A DNA stretch of 64,000 nt from Ampelocalamus luodianensis (taxonomy: Eukaryota > Streptophyta > Magnoliopsida > Poales > Poaceae). The notes under the pieces were generated by a model. It made no database searches and was not told the origin of the DNA. It was given only the letters and a program-made list of their open reading frames with translations. Shown piece by piece: positions 24,200-34,990 of this stretch (the stretch's first letter is position 1; every line of letters starts with the position of its first letter). Location of the stretch: contig CM070633.1 of the NCBI GenBank assembly GCA_036346255.1, forward strand, positions 42,857,692-42,921,691, in the 5' to 3' direction. The position numbers and the translations under genes were made by a program.

Positions 24200-26053
24200 A
24201 ATAGATGGTTAGGCAAAACTCGCAGATTTGAAAGTGATCTTTGCGTGTTGGGTATCAAATTCAACTAAGCCATTTCTCAAAATTTGAATGTCATTAGATT
24301 TATCCCGACAAAGTTGTATCCTAACCCTTGCTTCTTATAAGGAGTTTTTGACTTGTCAAGAATCATGTTTAATCGTTTCTTACCTTTAGAAAATCTTTCT
24401 AATGTGTCATTAAGGTAAGCAATTTCTTTTCTAAGGTTAACACATGAATCACACGTTTTAGCATCAAACCTCTTCTTATAAAGAGCAACTTCAAACTTAA
24501 GAGCTTCACATGAAGCACAAGTAGCGTAATTAATACTCGCCCTTAAGCTTGGCATATTTAGCTCTAGCCGCTTCTACAACATCATGTAATTCACGCTCAC
24601 GTCTAAGGCACAGAGCAAGAGCTAGATTCAACCACATCGAAACAACCAACATGCTAGACTTTAAGCATTTTTCGTAAGGAGCGATTTAACTTCAATTAGC
24701 TCGGTTCTAGCATTTTCAAGTTGTTGCAAAGCAATATCATGAGCAGATTGTAGTTTAGCAAATTCGTAATGTAAAGCATAGCAGATGAAAATTCATTAGA
24801 TTCAAGACTCTTAGCATTCACAAGTTCTAATGTGAGTTTCTTTACTTGTGACTCTAACTCCTCATTCTTAGTCATGATGAACTTTAAAGCTTTATCCCGA
24901 CCTAGCATTTGCTCATGACAGCTTCACATCTAGCAAAGAGAACATCATAAGAAGGAGATACCTCATTGTTGTCATTGATGTCGCTGAGTCACCATGAAGC
25001 ACATACCGTGAAGTCCTTGGCCTTCCTTCTTGTCTTGAGGAGCTCCTCCTCCTGTCCTCCTCGCTCCCGAGTCCACATCACTTAAGGATCGATCTCCAAG
25101 AGCTGTAAGAACCCGTGAGCAGCCTTCCCGAGCTTGGCATCATCAAACTCGACTTGCGCCCCGAGGCTTCTTCCAAGTCGCTTTTCATCCTTGTGGTTGC
25201 TCTTACCTTTCAGCTTGGGCAATTTGCCGGATGTGATTAAGCTCTCCACACTCATAACAAGTCACAGGCCACCTCTTTTTGTTTCTCATATTGTTGTAGG
25301 CCCGCAGAACTTCTTAATCAAAAGCGCCATCTCAGGCTCAGGAATACTCTCAAGATCCTCTTCTTGAATTGCAGATAAAGAAGCAAGTGAAAAACCATAA
25401 GAGGACTCAAACGACCCATCAGAGGCTCTCTTGAGCGGGTCTACTACCAAAGCCATGTTACCCTTCTTAGAATGGTCAGCTTTCTGGATCTCATGAGTCT
25501 TGAGCTTGCTATAGATCAGCTCCAAAGTCAGATCAGAAAAGTTGACATTTTCCTGAATGGCGGTAGCCTTTATCTCCCACTCCCTGGTGTTGATTGCAGC
25601 CAGGAGATGGATGGCATTTTCAGACTGAGTAAATTTAATACCAACAGACTTCATCTAATTTATCACTGTGTTGAAGCGACTGAAAATATCATCGATGCTC
25701 TCACTAGGACGCATCTTGAATTTGTTATATTCTCTTATAAACTCGACGACGACTTGTTTGATTTGGGAAGAACCTCATGATAGGTTTCGAGAGTCTTCCA
25801 AATCTCATGTGCGCCTCGAGATTGCAAATCCTATCATATTCTCGCCTACCAAGCCCACCATACAGAAAATTCTTTGCCTTACGGTCATTAGCCAAAAGGG
25901 CTTCGGGCTTCAGAGCAACCTCAGCAAGATTAGCGACCTCGAACAGCCTCCCAAATACCTCGTGGTTCGCTCACAAGAAAGACACGCATGCGTTCTTCCA
26001 AAAGGCATAGTCGTGCCCATCGAAGATATGCGGTTTGAAGAGTACTTATCCAT
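24200..26053 (-). pseudogene. C2 gag (frame-broken)
   Basis: The start is placed at 26053 (MDKYSSN), 44 bp after the primer site, matching the MDKYSS-type start of Sirevirus gag. The frame breaks soon after. The best piece is 25286-25654, with ENAIHLLAAI, EWEIKATAIQE and LELIYSKLKTHEI, the UBN2 gag domain. Further down, 24277-24555 and 24696-24908 give coiled-coil-like, Lys/Glu/Leu-rich stretches with Cys pairs (CASCEALKFE, CDSCVNLRKEI), typical of the long Sirevirus gag. Small indels break the frame at least four times. Confidence 0.78.
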
Positions 26054-26096
26054 CGCCAAAGTTCGACCTGGTTAAGATCAAGATTGAACTAACCGC

Positions 26097-26108
26097 GCTC
26101 GATACCAC
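26097..26108 (-). other. Primer binding site of C2 (tRNA-iMet)
   Basis: The minus strand reads GTGGTATCGAGC one base after the LTR end CCAACA. The A of CAG is missing relative to the expected TGGTATCAGAGC. Confidence 0.8.
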
Positions 26109-26299
26109 TTGTTGGACCGAAAAGGCGACTAGAGGGGGTGAATAGGAGCACGATCTCTTTTCTCCCAAAATCAATTCAATACGAATCTCACTCCAATAGC
26201 TATGAAAGCTATGAAGATCAATCAATCATGCACAACGGAAGACTTGTATTGAATCAACTCAAAACCCCAAAGTAAAATCAACACAAAACCAAAACACGA

Positions 26300-26400
26300 G
26301 GCTCAGCGGTCGACTTCTCACGGGGCGGTCGATCGATCCAAGCGGTCACACCGCTACCTCGGCGGTCGACCGATTTCACGGAGGTCGACTGGTTCGATGA
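26300..26400. repeat. GCGGTC/GACCGC motif cluster, inner part of C2 LTR
   Basis: Repeated GCGGTC and ACCGC words occur here (GGCGGTCGA, AGCGGTCACACCGCT, GGCGGTCGACCG). They form imperfect palindromes like those at 27838-27873. Confidence 0.55.
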
Positions 26401-26955
26401 ACAGAGAAAACAGCCCGACAAACCAAACGCAAATTGATCAAACTTTGATTCGTGCGCCCAAACTTCGTGAAATTTGACACACACCTACCTAAGTATGTCG
26501 TGAACCTATTTCAAGCAACGATCGTGATAATTCTTGCCAAGATTCTGACCTTCTACAGCTTGAGCGGTTAGGTAAAACCGAGTCAAAACGAAATATGATC
26601 TTGAGACTTGCTCGTGAGTGATTGATGATCTTGATGATCCTAGATGTATTCTCACACGCCACAGCAAGCTAAATCACGCCAAGAAACTAAGCAATAACTC
26701 ATGGATCAAACAAAGACTCAATTCATCAAAAGAGAGAAAGAAAGCACATGAACTCACTTTTGAAGAAACTTTCTTTGGATTGATTTGATCTCGTTTACAC
26801 CACTCCATCAATGGATGACAAAGACTCAATACATGAGCACTAAATCCAATCCAACTCTCTAGAACCCTAACCTCCTCTCCTCCTCTCCCTAAGCAAATTA
26901 GGTTTCTAAACAATGAACGTCGAAAGGTCGGGGGAAGGTGCAGCCACCTCCTCCT

Positions 26956-26965
26956 CTATTTATAG
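26956..26965 (-). promoter_or_regulatory. TATA box of C2 LTR
   Basis: The minus strand reads CTATAAATAGAGGAGG, a canonical plant TATA box about 1.0 kb into the LTR. Transcription would start about 25-35 bp downstream on the minus strand, near 26925-26935. Confidence 0.65.
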
Positions 26966-27837
26966 TGGAGGCTTAGGGTTTCTAATAGAGTCTCCCAATG
27001 GGCCCCGCTAAGGCCCAAAACAAACGGGTGACACACGCACGCCTTTAAAGCGCCGTGTTCATATTGTGCGGCACTCGCTGTTCGCCACGTAGGTTGATCC
27101 AACGGCTCATCATGCTCGGCAAGTCTCTCCCATCCGGCCCCACCGAAACCACCATGGCACTTGCACCGACCCCGCGCCGCTTGATTCAACTCGGCCGACC
27201 GAACCGCCTGCTCGGTCACCTTGTCCATCTTGCACCATGCTTGAGTCCAATGACTTCACCCGCATCGCCGATCGCTTTGAACCTCGCCTCTCAAGCCTAG
27301 TCCCGATCATCTCGCCGCTGACCGTCGCTGACCACCAAGCAACCCGCACAACAATAGACAAGAAAATCGACCCGGAACAAGTTCTTCACAACTTGACCCA
27401 CGTTAGTCAAAACATGCATCATGCAACACATATGACATGAAACCCATGAACTTGACTTAATCAAGAACCATCGCCACCACACGGCCGACGACGTAGTGAA
27501 AACCGGCCGATCGCCACTTTGGCCTGGCTCGATCGCCACCGCGGCCCGATCGCCAATGTATGCCGGCCGATCGCCCAAAAGGACTTAGCCGAAATTTCAA
27601 CGCTGAAATCCGCAACCTCTCCGAAATTTAAAACGAATAGAACTTTTGATCGAAGCTCCAAAATTATGGGACCAAGTGCGTGAGAGTCTCCTCACTTGCC
27701 TACACCTCTATTTTTGGCCCACCAAACTCAAGTGTCACTCAACTTGCCGGTCCGATCGCCATCAGACGCGGCCGATCACTACCAAATCGGCCGATCACGA
27801 CCGCCGTCCACCGCCATCACAGAACACCCGAGGCATG

Positions 27838-27873
27838 GGCGGTCTGACCGCCACCAGGGCCGGTCTGACCGCC
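27838..27873. repeat. Paired GGCGGTCTGACCGCC palindromes in C2 U3
   Basis: Two near-perfect 15-bp palindromes (27838-27852 and 27859-27873) are preceded from 27480 onward by many GGCCGATCGCC words. They lie upstream of the TATA box on the minus strand. Confidence 0.6.
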
Positions 27874-27988
27874 TGAGACCTGACAGAAACTGAACTTTGC
27901 TGAAAACTCGTGATTCCGCAAACCTTCGACATCATTGCCAATTGACACATCATTCTAAGATCATGAGCATATCCCCATGATATCCACA

Positions 27989-30054
27989 CATGCCTTAGAT
28001 CTATAATTTAGAAAAATCATAACTAAATCATTTTAACTCCAAATGGGGTGAGACCACTTGTGTTAACCTTAAAATGTCAGTAGCCACCTATAATAAAAAT
28101 TTCAGCTGCACCACATTTCTAGAAATTTTTGCCAACCAAATTAATTATGATGAACAGTAACAGATTGCAATTTTTCCAACTGAGCAACATTGTTTTGATC
28201 ATATCTTTTGCATTAAGAGTCCAAATCAGTTGGTTCTTGTTTCTAAATTTGTTATAAATCATGCTCTTTCTGCTGTAAAGTTTTCAGAGCATTTGGAGCA
28301 TTTTGGTTTTAGAGTCTTTTTCGTTTTCTTTGTTCTTATCGATTCTTTTTCGCTCTTTCGGTAGGTTCCGACGATTGTGCCGTCCTTGAGAGTGACCCTC
28401 TGCAGCATATTGAGCAGCAAAGAGCTGTGCAAGCAGTTTGATCATTTCCCATTTGATCCCATTACTTTTAAAGTCTAATATTTTGTTTAACTTCTATGTA
28501 TGCATTGCTATTTTGTTGTTAAATTGATTAGTTAATCCTCTAGTTGCATAATCTGTAGGTAAATAATTATCCTTTACTACCTGAGCCTAGGTTATTTGCT
28601 GTGATTAGAGTTCGTTGGATGAACTCTTGTCACTTAGTAGATTTCAATAAATATTGCTTAGCCATGCCTAGTTATCTCAGAGAGTTGGGCTATCATCGAC
28701 TTAGTCGATGATCTTGATCACACAAATACTTATATTATTCCATTATGTCCAATCCTTGTGTTTTATTGATTTACAAATCAAAAACTGAAAACAAAAACTA
28801 TATCTTGACTTGGGCACAATGGTATGTTGGTGTGATCTATTGGGTGTGAATGGAATGGTGCCTAAGTCCCTAAGGACCGAGTTACTTGTGCCATTGATCC
28901 AAGCAATTGTTGCGTGCTAACCACGCGAGGGGGATATGGAACCTCTCTTGACTAAGTATGTTGGGAGGTGCTAATTATGAGCTGGTCGGTGGGTGTGTTG
29001 AAACTGTGTGTGTGTGTTTGTGGTCTGTGAGGGGAGCATTGGCAGACCGGTTAGGCTGTCTAATGTGTCCTTCTCCCGTGGGTTGCGGCTCTTAATTAGC
29101 ATCGTCCATTAGAAAGCGTCTTGTTAGACTTAGCCGTGCCTGCATACCAAAGGAAGTATGCTAACCGTGGCTGGTGGAAAGGCGGTCTATCGTGTGGGTA
29201 CATTGGTACACCCCTGCAGGGTTAAAACTATTCGAATAGCCTCGTCCTAGGTTATGGACACGCTTGGTTATTTCCCACAAGAACTAGACTACAACCTTTT
29301 AAAAACTTAAAACTTGACATGGGTGGTATGAAGGGGTACTTCATGCTATTGTTGTGGTGACTAGTGGGTTAGTCACTTCTAGGACATTGTTGTTCTCATC
29401 TATTGTTATACTGCCTCACTTTTATTTGAACAATAGAAATTAATTGCAAACTTGCTTTTAAATGTATTACCTTATTGCAAAGAAAACTTCTTTATGCTGA
29501 AAATAAGTCTAGAGCCTCCTCCACTTAAATAAAAGCTTGCATGTAGTTAATTATAGTTCTGTTATCTTACACGTCAGTCTTGCGAGTACAAAAACAATTT
29601 TTGTAGTCAGATGCTATGCTTAATGGTTTTGTTGCAGAGGAAGAAGGTGAGCTCGAGGGGCCTCACTTTTGGGAGATTTGTTGTGGCGATGTCTGGAGCG
29701 ATTAGCTTGGCGGTCCGGTTGGTTGCCTTGTGGGTAAAGGCACACCGATTGGCTTTTGTTTATCGCCATCTTATGGCCCTTTGCTTCCATTGCTTAAATT
29801 AGTTACTTATGTGTTATTTGGCCGGTCGGCCTCTCTTTTGTAATAACTCTCCTGATATTATGTATGTCTTCTGATTTGTTGCTTTAGCTTCGGCTCTATG
29901 TGTATGAATGGAATTGATGCATAATTTTGTAACGGGGTGTGTATACTGCATTTCTGGGAAGTATACATATCTTGAGGCTTGGTTTATTTGATTTGTGCTG
30001 CTAGGACCAAGTGGGTGGTTAAGCAAACATGTTTAATAAACCGGGGTCCTCACA
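27989..30054 (+). repeat. 5' LTR of G2, 3' part only
   Basis: Aligns in reverse orientation with 14178 to about 16130 of G1, for example the AAATCATAACTAAATCATTT block at 28016, the GAGCCTAGGTTA block at 28582 and the TATTCGAATAGCC block at 29229. It ends TCCTCACA, followed by the primer site. It contains a GT microsatellite (about 29007-29022), the CTATTCGAATAG palindrome (29228-29239) and an 8-bp hairpin (29587-29605). No gene is seen. Confidence 0.85.
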
Positions 30055-30057
30055 AAG

Positions 30058-30070
30058 TTGGTATCAGAGC
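30058..30070 (+). other. Primer binding site of G2 (tRNA-iMet), full sequence
   Basis: TTGGTATCAGAGC, three bases after the LTR end. This is the only one of seven primer sites in the window with the full TGGTATCAGAGC complement to initiator tRNA-Met. Confidence 0.9.
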
Positions 30071-30790
30071 CATTCCGACCGTAGTAACCCAAGCTTGATC
30101 GTCTTTAGGATATTTTGAAAAACTTAATTTCAAAGTATCAAATGATTTATGAAAGCTTAAGTAAGTTCTCAGATTTTATTCCTTACCTATCTTAGCTTTC
30201 TATCTCATCTTGCTCTAATTTGAGTTTTAAAAGTTGTTCTCCTTTCCTTCTCTCAAAAGATAGTTGTATCGTTTAAATTGGGTTTTGGGAACCATTGGGT
30301 TTGGCAAATCGAAGTGTTAGCTGCCCTCTACAAGGTTTTGAAGCTTCGGAAGTTGAAGATTTCGGCTTAGAAGCTTGGATGCAAAATCTGGACAGCGAGC
30401 GTCGATTTCCGGACAGCAAGCTCAAAGGTCCTAAATAGGGTAGAAAATGAGAGGTTAATCAACTAAAACTTGTGGGAATAAACGGGTAGGATGTGATATT
30501 AGTTAGCTAAGTATCTAAAACTATTTTTGCCGCCTTAACCTTGCTTTTGAGTAGTGTAAGACTTGAGGTAGTGTGCTGAAATTTTATCTTCTCAACCCAT
30601 TGCTCGTTCATTCAATACGGGTTAATGGCATCGAGAAGTTGAGATTTGGTTTGGTGTTTCCCTTGCTGTTTTGGAGCCTCCTTAGAAACATTTAAAGTTT
30701 ATATGCTTGTTATCTTGGCTTTCGCTTAGCTTTTCGCCAAAGAACTTCTAGATTTGAGGGTTTTGTTGCTAACACGATTTCCTTGCACCA
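30071..30790 (+). other. G2 leader
   Basis: About 720 bp between primer site and gag, with no ORF of interest. Several segments match the G1 leader in reverse (for example the stretch before the gag start). Confidence 0.6.
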
Positions 30791-31578
30791 GATGGTCGGG
30801 GTACTGTAGCGCCGTGGTCGCACTGTTTGATGAGGAGCTCCCGCCTCCTCCGACCATGGTGAGGTTCTTCGCAGATTGAGCGCAACCGCTCAGAGGACAG
30901 GAGGGTCCGCCGGATGTTATTGCGCGCAACACCTCCGCCTCTTGCCGATGCCTCGTGGTCCAGTAAGGGGTGGATTCTCACCGTGGGGCCTTGCTGAGTT
31001 TCTTCGCACTCACCCCCACGCTTTTCCGGATCCGAGGACCCACCGGACGCAGATGACCGGCTGTGTCGTTGAGCGGAAGCTCGACGTTGCCAGCTGCCGT
31101 GACCGTGACAAGGCACTCTTTGCCTCCCATCACCGCAAGGCGGCAGACTCTCTTGGTGGGAGAACTTGGCCATGCAGCCCGCCGCCACACCGTCTCTTGG
31201 GAGGAGTTCCGATCGCGTCCGCCGAGCTCACATCCTCGCCGCTTGATGAAGTCAAGAAGAAGGAATTTCTCGTGCTCAAGCAAGGGCGTAAGTCGCTGAT
31301 GGAGTACCTTACGAGTTCAACCACTTGGCTCGTTATGCTCCATCCGAGGTGGCCACCGATGAGGCCAAGCAGATAAGTTCATGGAGGGCTTGTCGAGGAG
31401 TTGCGAGACAAGCTATCCATTGTGGACTTTGCCGACTTTCATACCTTGGTGGACAAGGCCATTGTTGCTGAGCACAAGGCGAAGGCGCTATGCGAGTCCC
31501 TGAAGCGCAAGTGGGAGGCCCACCGGTCAGCACAGCCGGCCTTCCACGCCCTCGTGTTGGGCTCGCACAAGGCCCGCC
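30791..31578 (+). pseudogene. G2 gag (frame-broken)
   Basis: Traces of EELPPPPTM near 30828-30857 match the gag start region of G3. A piece at 30876-31376 gives KLDVASCRDRDKALFASHH and then DEVKKKEFLVLKQGRKSLMEYL, the core of the gag domain. 31401-31578 gives DKLSIVDFADFHTLVDKAIVAEHKAKAL. The frame shifts at least three times. The nucleocapsid knuckle follows in the next open frame (31579 onward). Confidence 0.8.
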
Positions 31579-32778
31579 TTGGCCTTACCATCGCTGAGGC
31601 CGTCGGCACCAGCCCCTCGTCCTCCGCAGGCCATGCCCCAGTCACGTGCACCTGCGAGTCAGCCGAGTGGCCCCCGCAATCCGGCTGCCGGGGTCACTTG
31701 CTTTTCCTGCAGCCAGAAGGGGCATTATGCGAACCAATGCCCTAAGAAGACTGGAGCAGCCCCTCGTCCTAATGGAGGGCGCGGGCATGGAGGTGGTCCT
31801 TCCCAGGATGAGAAGGTTGTCCCCGCTACCCAAGGCGTGGGTAGTGGCCGTGTCAACCTCATCTCCGCGGAGGAGGCACAGGAGGCGCCTGACGTCGTGT
31901 TGGGTACGCTTTCAGTTAACTCTCATCCTGCTACTATTTTGTTTGATTCAAGAGCATCTCATTCATTTGTTTCTGAATCATTTGCTGCTGTTGGCGAGCT
32001 TCGGTTTGCTCCTTTGTTGGTCCCGCTGCTCATTCGCTCTCCCGGTTCGGAGTTGAGAGCTGAGCTTGAGTGTCGGGATGTCCCTGTTGAGATAGAGGGA
32101 GTAGGGTTTTTAGCAAACCTCATCCTCCTCCATTCAGCGAGCTTAGATGTAATTCTGGGCATGGATTGGTTGTCTCAGCACATGGAACAAATCGATTGTG
32201 CCCGGAGGCTCATCTACCTCACCAGTCCTTCTGGCGAGCAGGTTCGCTTTTCGCCGAAGCTGCAAGGTCCGCATCTCTTCGTGCTCGAAGCGAAGCCAGC
32301 TCTAGATATTAGTCAAGTCCCTACAGTATGTGACTTCGCTGATGTCTTCCCCGAAGATCTTCCCGGGATGCCGCCAGTCCGCGACCTCGAGTTTGCCATT
32401 GAGTTGGTTCCCGGTACTGCTCCGATCTCGAAGAGGCACTACCGGATGGCTCCAAACGAGTTGGTGGAGTTGAAGAAGCAACTGGGGGAGCTTCAAGAGA
32501 AGGGTTTCATTCGCCCTAGCTCGTCTCCGTGGGTTTGTCCAGCAATCTTTGTGAAGAAGAAGGACAATAATCTACGCATGTGCGTGGATTACCGGCCGCT
32601 TAATGAAGTGACGGTAAAGAACAAGTATCCCTTGCCCCGCATCGACGATCTCTTCGATCAATTGACTGGAGCTCGAGTCTTCTCTAAGATTGATTTGAGA
32701 GTGGGATATCATCAAGTTCGAATCCGACCGGAGGATATTCCCAAGACAGCTTTCTCTACTCGTTATGGCTTGTACTAG
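31579..32778 (+). CDS. G2 gag end, protease and RT N-terminal part (399-codon open frame)
   Basis: One open frame covers three parts of the polyprotein. Residues 41-54 are an intact CCHC knuckle (CFSCSQKGHYANQC). Residues 123-128 are the protease site, read DSRASH where gypsy proteases have DSGASH, so the flap Gly is Arg (codon AGA at 31951). LDVILGMDWLSQH at 189-201 completes the protease. From about residue 280 comes RT: FAIELVPGTAPISK, LRMCVDYRPLNEV, KYPLPRIDDLFDQL, FSKIDLRVGYHQV, ending at GLY before TAG (32776-32778) where G1 has Glu. The first Met is internal; the natural start lies upstream in gag. Confidence 0.85.
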   Translation: MALPSLRPSAPAPRPPQAMPQSRAPASQPSGPRNPAAGVTCFSCSQKGHYANQCPKKTGAAPRPNGGRGHGGGPSQDEKVVPATQGVGSGRVNLISAEEAQEAPDVVLGTLSVNSHPATILFDSRASHSFVSESFAAVGELRFAPLLVPLLIRSPGSELRAELECRDVPVEIEGVGFLANLILLHSASLDVILGMDWLSQHMEQIDCARRLIYLTSPSGEQVRFSPKLQGPHLFVLEAKPALDISQVPTVCDFADVFPEDLPGMPPVRDLEFAIELVPGTAPISKRHYRMAPNELVELKKQLGELQEKGFIRPSSSPWVCPAIFVKKKDNNLRMCVDYRPLNEVTVKNKYPLPRIDDLFDQLTGARVFSKIDLRVGYHQVRIRPEDIPKTAFSTRYGLY

Positions 32779-33385
32779 TATACCGTCATGTCATTCGGCT
32801 TAACCAATGCTCCCGCTTGTTCATGAACCTCATGAATTCGTGTTTATGGAGTATTTGGATAAGTTTGTGGTGGTCTTCATCGATGATATTCTTATCTACT
32901 CCAAAACGATGAGGAACACACCGAGCATCTGAGGCTTGTGTTGGCCAAGCTTCGTGAACATCAACTGTATGCGAAGTTCAGCAAGTGTGCATTTTGGTTG
33001 AAGGAAGTGGCCTTCTTAGGCCATGTCCTTTCAGCAGAGGCATAGTCGTGGATCCTAGCAAGATCAGCGATGTGCTTTCTGAGTCACCCTCTTCGGTCAC
33101 CAAGTCCGGAGTTTTCTTGGTTTAGCGGGATATTATCGCCGCTTATTCGAATTTCTCCAAGATAGCGAAGCCAATACGGAGTTGCTCAAGAAGGACAAGA
33201 AGTTCTCGTGGTCTGCTGATTGCGAGGAAAGTTTCCAAGTACTCAAGAAGCGGTTCACCACCGCTCCCGTTCTTGTTCTTCCCGATGTCCATCGAAGCTT
33301 CAATATCTTTTGCGACGCTTCTCGTCGAGGCCTCGTTGTGTCCTTATGCAAGAAGGCAAGGTGGTGGCCTATGCATCAAGGCAAT
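32779..33385 (+). pseudogene. G2 RT active site to RNase H start, frame-broken and cut by G3
   Basis: After the stop, the sequence continues with YTVMSFGLTNAP, the FIDD active site (about 32875-32900) and the connection domain, but with repeated 1-3 base losses. The duplicate at 52893-53507 is in frame across the same stretch, so the losses are specific to this copy. It ends in RNase H at AYA-SRQL, where the TG of the G3 LTR follows; the LTR supplies the TAA in the duplicate copy. Confidence 0.85.
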
Positions 33386-33999
33386 TGTAACATCCCCAAT
33401 TCTATAAACAGTAATTAAATGCTTTATGAACAGTAATGAGGTGCTGTTCATAGCATTACTGTTCAATTTTACCAGTTGGGCAGTATGTTACAAATTAAAA
33501 ACCTTCCTTTTTAGCCAAAATCCTAAAGAACCATTTAAAGTCTTAAAGGGATACAAGATGAAACTTGTATTATGACTGGAAGTATTTTTATTAAAGCCTA
33601 GATAAATTATCTTGAATAAAAATAATTTTTGTTGTATTTTTGAAATTATATTGACTTAAAGAAAATAATTGTCTTTAAATGAATATTTTCGGCTAAAATA
33701 AATATTTATGTATTTTACAAAGTGATCATGTGGTTTTAAAATTTTATTTGGGAAATATATCATCCCAGTAGCTTCAGTAAAAATTTAATGATTTTACAAA
33801 TTTATTTGCTATTTTTATAAGCCCACCAAACCTTTTAAGCTTTTGAATAGGTTCTGTCAACTAAACCGCTTGAATCCAAACTGCATCAGAGCGACTCACA
33901 CCTTTGCGGTTGGGTCCAACCTTTAAACCTGGTCCGGCTCACACGCCGCGAGCCCGAACTCCACGCTGATGTGAACCGTCGATCTTCAATCGAACGGGC

Positions 34000-34640
34000 G
34001 AGGCTATAACGCCCGCGAGCCGCCCACGTGTGCGGTTTAATCTCCGCCGTTGGATCTTGATCTAACGACGAGATCGATGTGCAATCGGACAACTCCGAGC
34101 CCTTCTCAATCTCCACCGCTCATTCTCGATCCAACAGCGCATCCCTTTGTTTTAAACTTAAAGGCGCTTTATCTGAGCCGTCGATTCAAATCCTACGCTT
34201 TTCCTTTTATCGCGTGTTATTAAGGCCCGCGCTCCTCTGGGCCGTTAGATCTTCATCGTGTGGTCCAGATTGGTGTATGCATTCGGACGACTCCGGATCC
34301 CCTTACGATCTCAGCCGTCCATTCTTGATCTAACCGCGTCGCTCGTTTCATTTTGAAATCAAAGGCGCGCGTTTATATGGGCCTTTGGATTTAAATCCTA
34401 CGGCGCTCCTTTTTGACCGTGGGCCTTTAAAGCCCAAATTCGGTGGATCGTTGGATTTCAATCGTAGGGTCCATATGAGTGTATGCAATCGGACCATCCG
34501 GTTCTTTGCCCCATCTCGACCGTGGAAATCCAATCTAACGGTGCTGCGTCATCGCATCTAAAAGGGGTGACGTGTATCCTTTTATTTGATCGTTGGATTC
34601 CAATCCAACGTCCAGATTTGAAAGTAAATCCCGAGATTCC
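34000..34640. repeat. U3 modules with CCGTTGGAT/ATCCAACGG words in G3
   Basis: At least four diverged modules of roughly 150-200 bp repeat the order: (G)CCGTTGGATCTTGATCTAACG, GTGTATGCA-TCGGAC, a CTCCGG word, then TCTC-ACCG and a second GATCTAACCG. Examples lie at 34030, 34240-34330, 34440-34540 and 34590. The G1 LTRs carry the same words (6640-7080, 8440-8700, 16640-17080, 18470-18720). Confidence 0.6.
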
Positions 34641-34981
34641 TTTGGGCCCCGTTTAAATCTCGATCGACCGATTGAGATCGCACGGCCCATATTTTAAGGT
34701 ACCGATTCAAATCTTTTAATCTCTCTATTTATCACATTACCGCCATTTCCAATCTGGACGGTTGATATTCTTTGAGCCTTTATGAAGCGCGCTACAGGTG
34801 AGAATGACAAAGGACCCACATGTCGATGTTGCCTCCTTCTTCCTTATCTCTCGCAGACCATTTCTGAGAGCAGAGGAGAAGATTATCCCAAGATTATGCA
34901 ACTAATTTTTGGGATAATTAGCCCTAAATGGACACCTCATCAACTCTAGACTCTTCTCCTGTGCCCTGTAGCTCAACATCC

Positions 34982-34990
34982 ATATATAAA
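34982..34990 (+). promoter_or_regulatory. TATA box of G3 LTR
   Basis: ATATATAAACCCTAGC, about 1.6 kb into the LTR and just after the U3 modules. Transcription would start about 30 bp downstream (near 35015), marking the U3/R boundary. Confidence 0.55.

Larger units (their letters stand above)
19289..27988 (-). mobile_element. C2: Sirevirus/Maximus-like Ty1/copia element, 3' LTR not in window
   Basis: On the minus strand: an LTR ending CGGTCCAACA at 26110, a tRNA-iMet primer site, gag with a CCHC knuckle, protease, integrase, RT and RNase H (integrase before RT, so copia), then a 1.4-kb 3' region with several GGGGGAG-type purine tracts. Multiple such tracts and a long 3' region are known features of Sireviruses. 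G1 interrupts it at 19289, so its 3' LTR would lie left of the window. Its right end abuts the G2 LTR, so C2 inserted into that LTR. Confidence 0.8.
26110..27988 (-). repeat. 5' LTR of C2 (about 1.9 kb)
   Basis: The left end is exact (plus strand TGTTGGACCG, minus-strand end CGGTCCAACA). The right end is estimated from where similarity to the G1/G2 LTR resumes (after CCACA at 27988), so it may be off by a few bases. Only one LTR is in the window, so no pairwise check was possible. It contains a minus-strand TATA box and many GCGGTC/GACCGC motifs. 28 ORF-like stretches in the GC-rich part carry no known domain. Confidence 0.7.
27989..33385 (+). mobile_element. G2: chromovirus-type gypsy element, truncated at both ends
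   Basis: Plus-strand gypsy element closely related to G1: its LTR, primer-site flank and proteins all match. The 5' LTR is cut at about 27989 by C2. The pol is cut at 33385 by the start of the G3 LTR, inside RNase H. The rest of pol and its 3' LTR are not found to the right of G3; instead a partial second copy of the same pol/LTR junction occurs at 52138-54168. It is the oldest visible layer of the nest. Confidence 0.85.

Noticed and set aside
29620..29660. TTGTTGCAG followed by AAG-GTGAGC in the G2 LTR, resembling a small exon with splice sites
   Set aside because: Similar sequence occurs in G1 but the acceptor CAG is CGG there; without RNA data it cannot be separated from chance.
31579..32778. 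The 399-codon G2 frame as an independent host gene
   Set aside because: Knuckle, protease and RT motifs in gypsy order and flanking gag and RNase H traces show it is a piece of a retrotransposon polyprotein.
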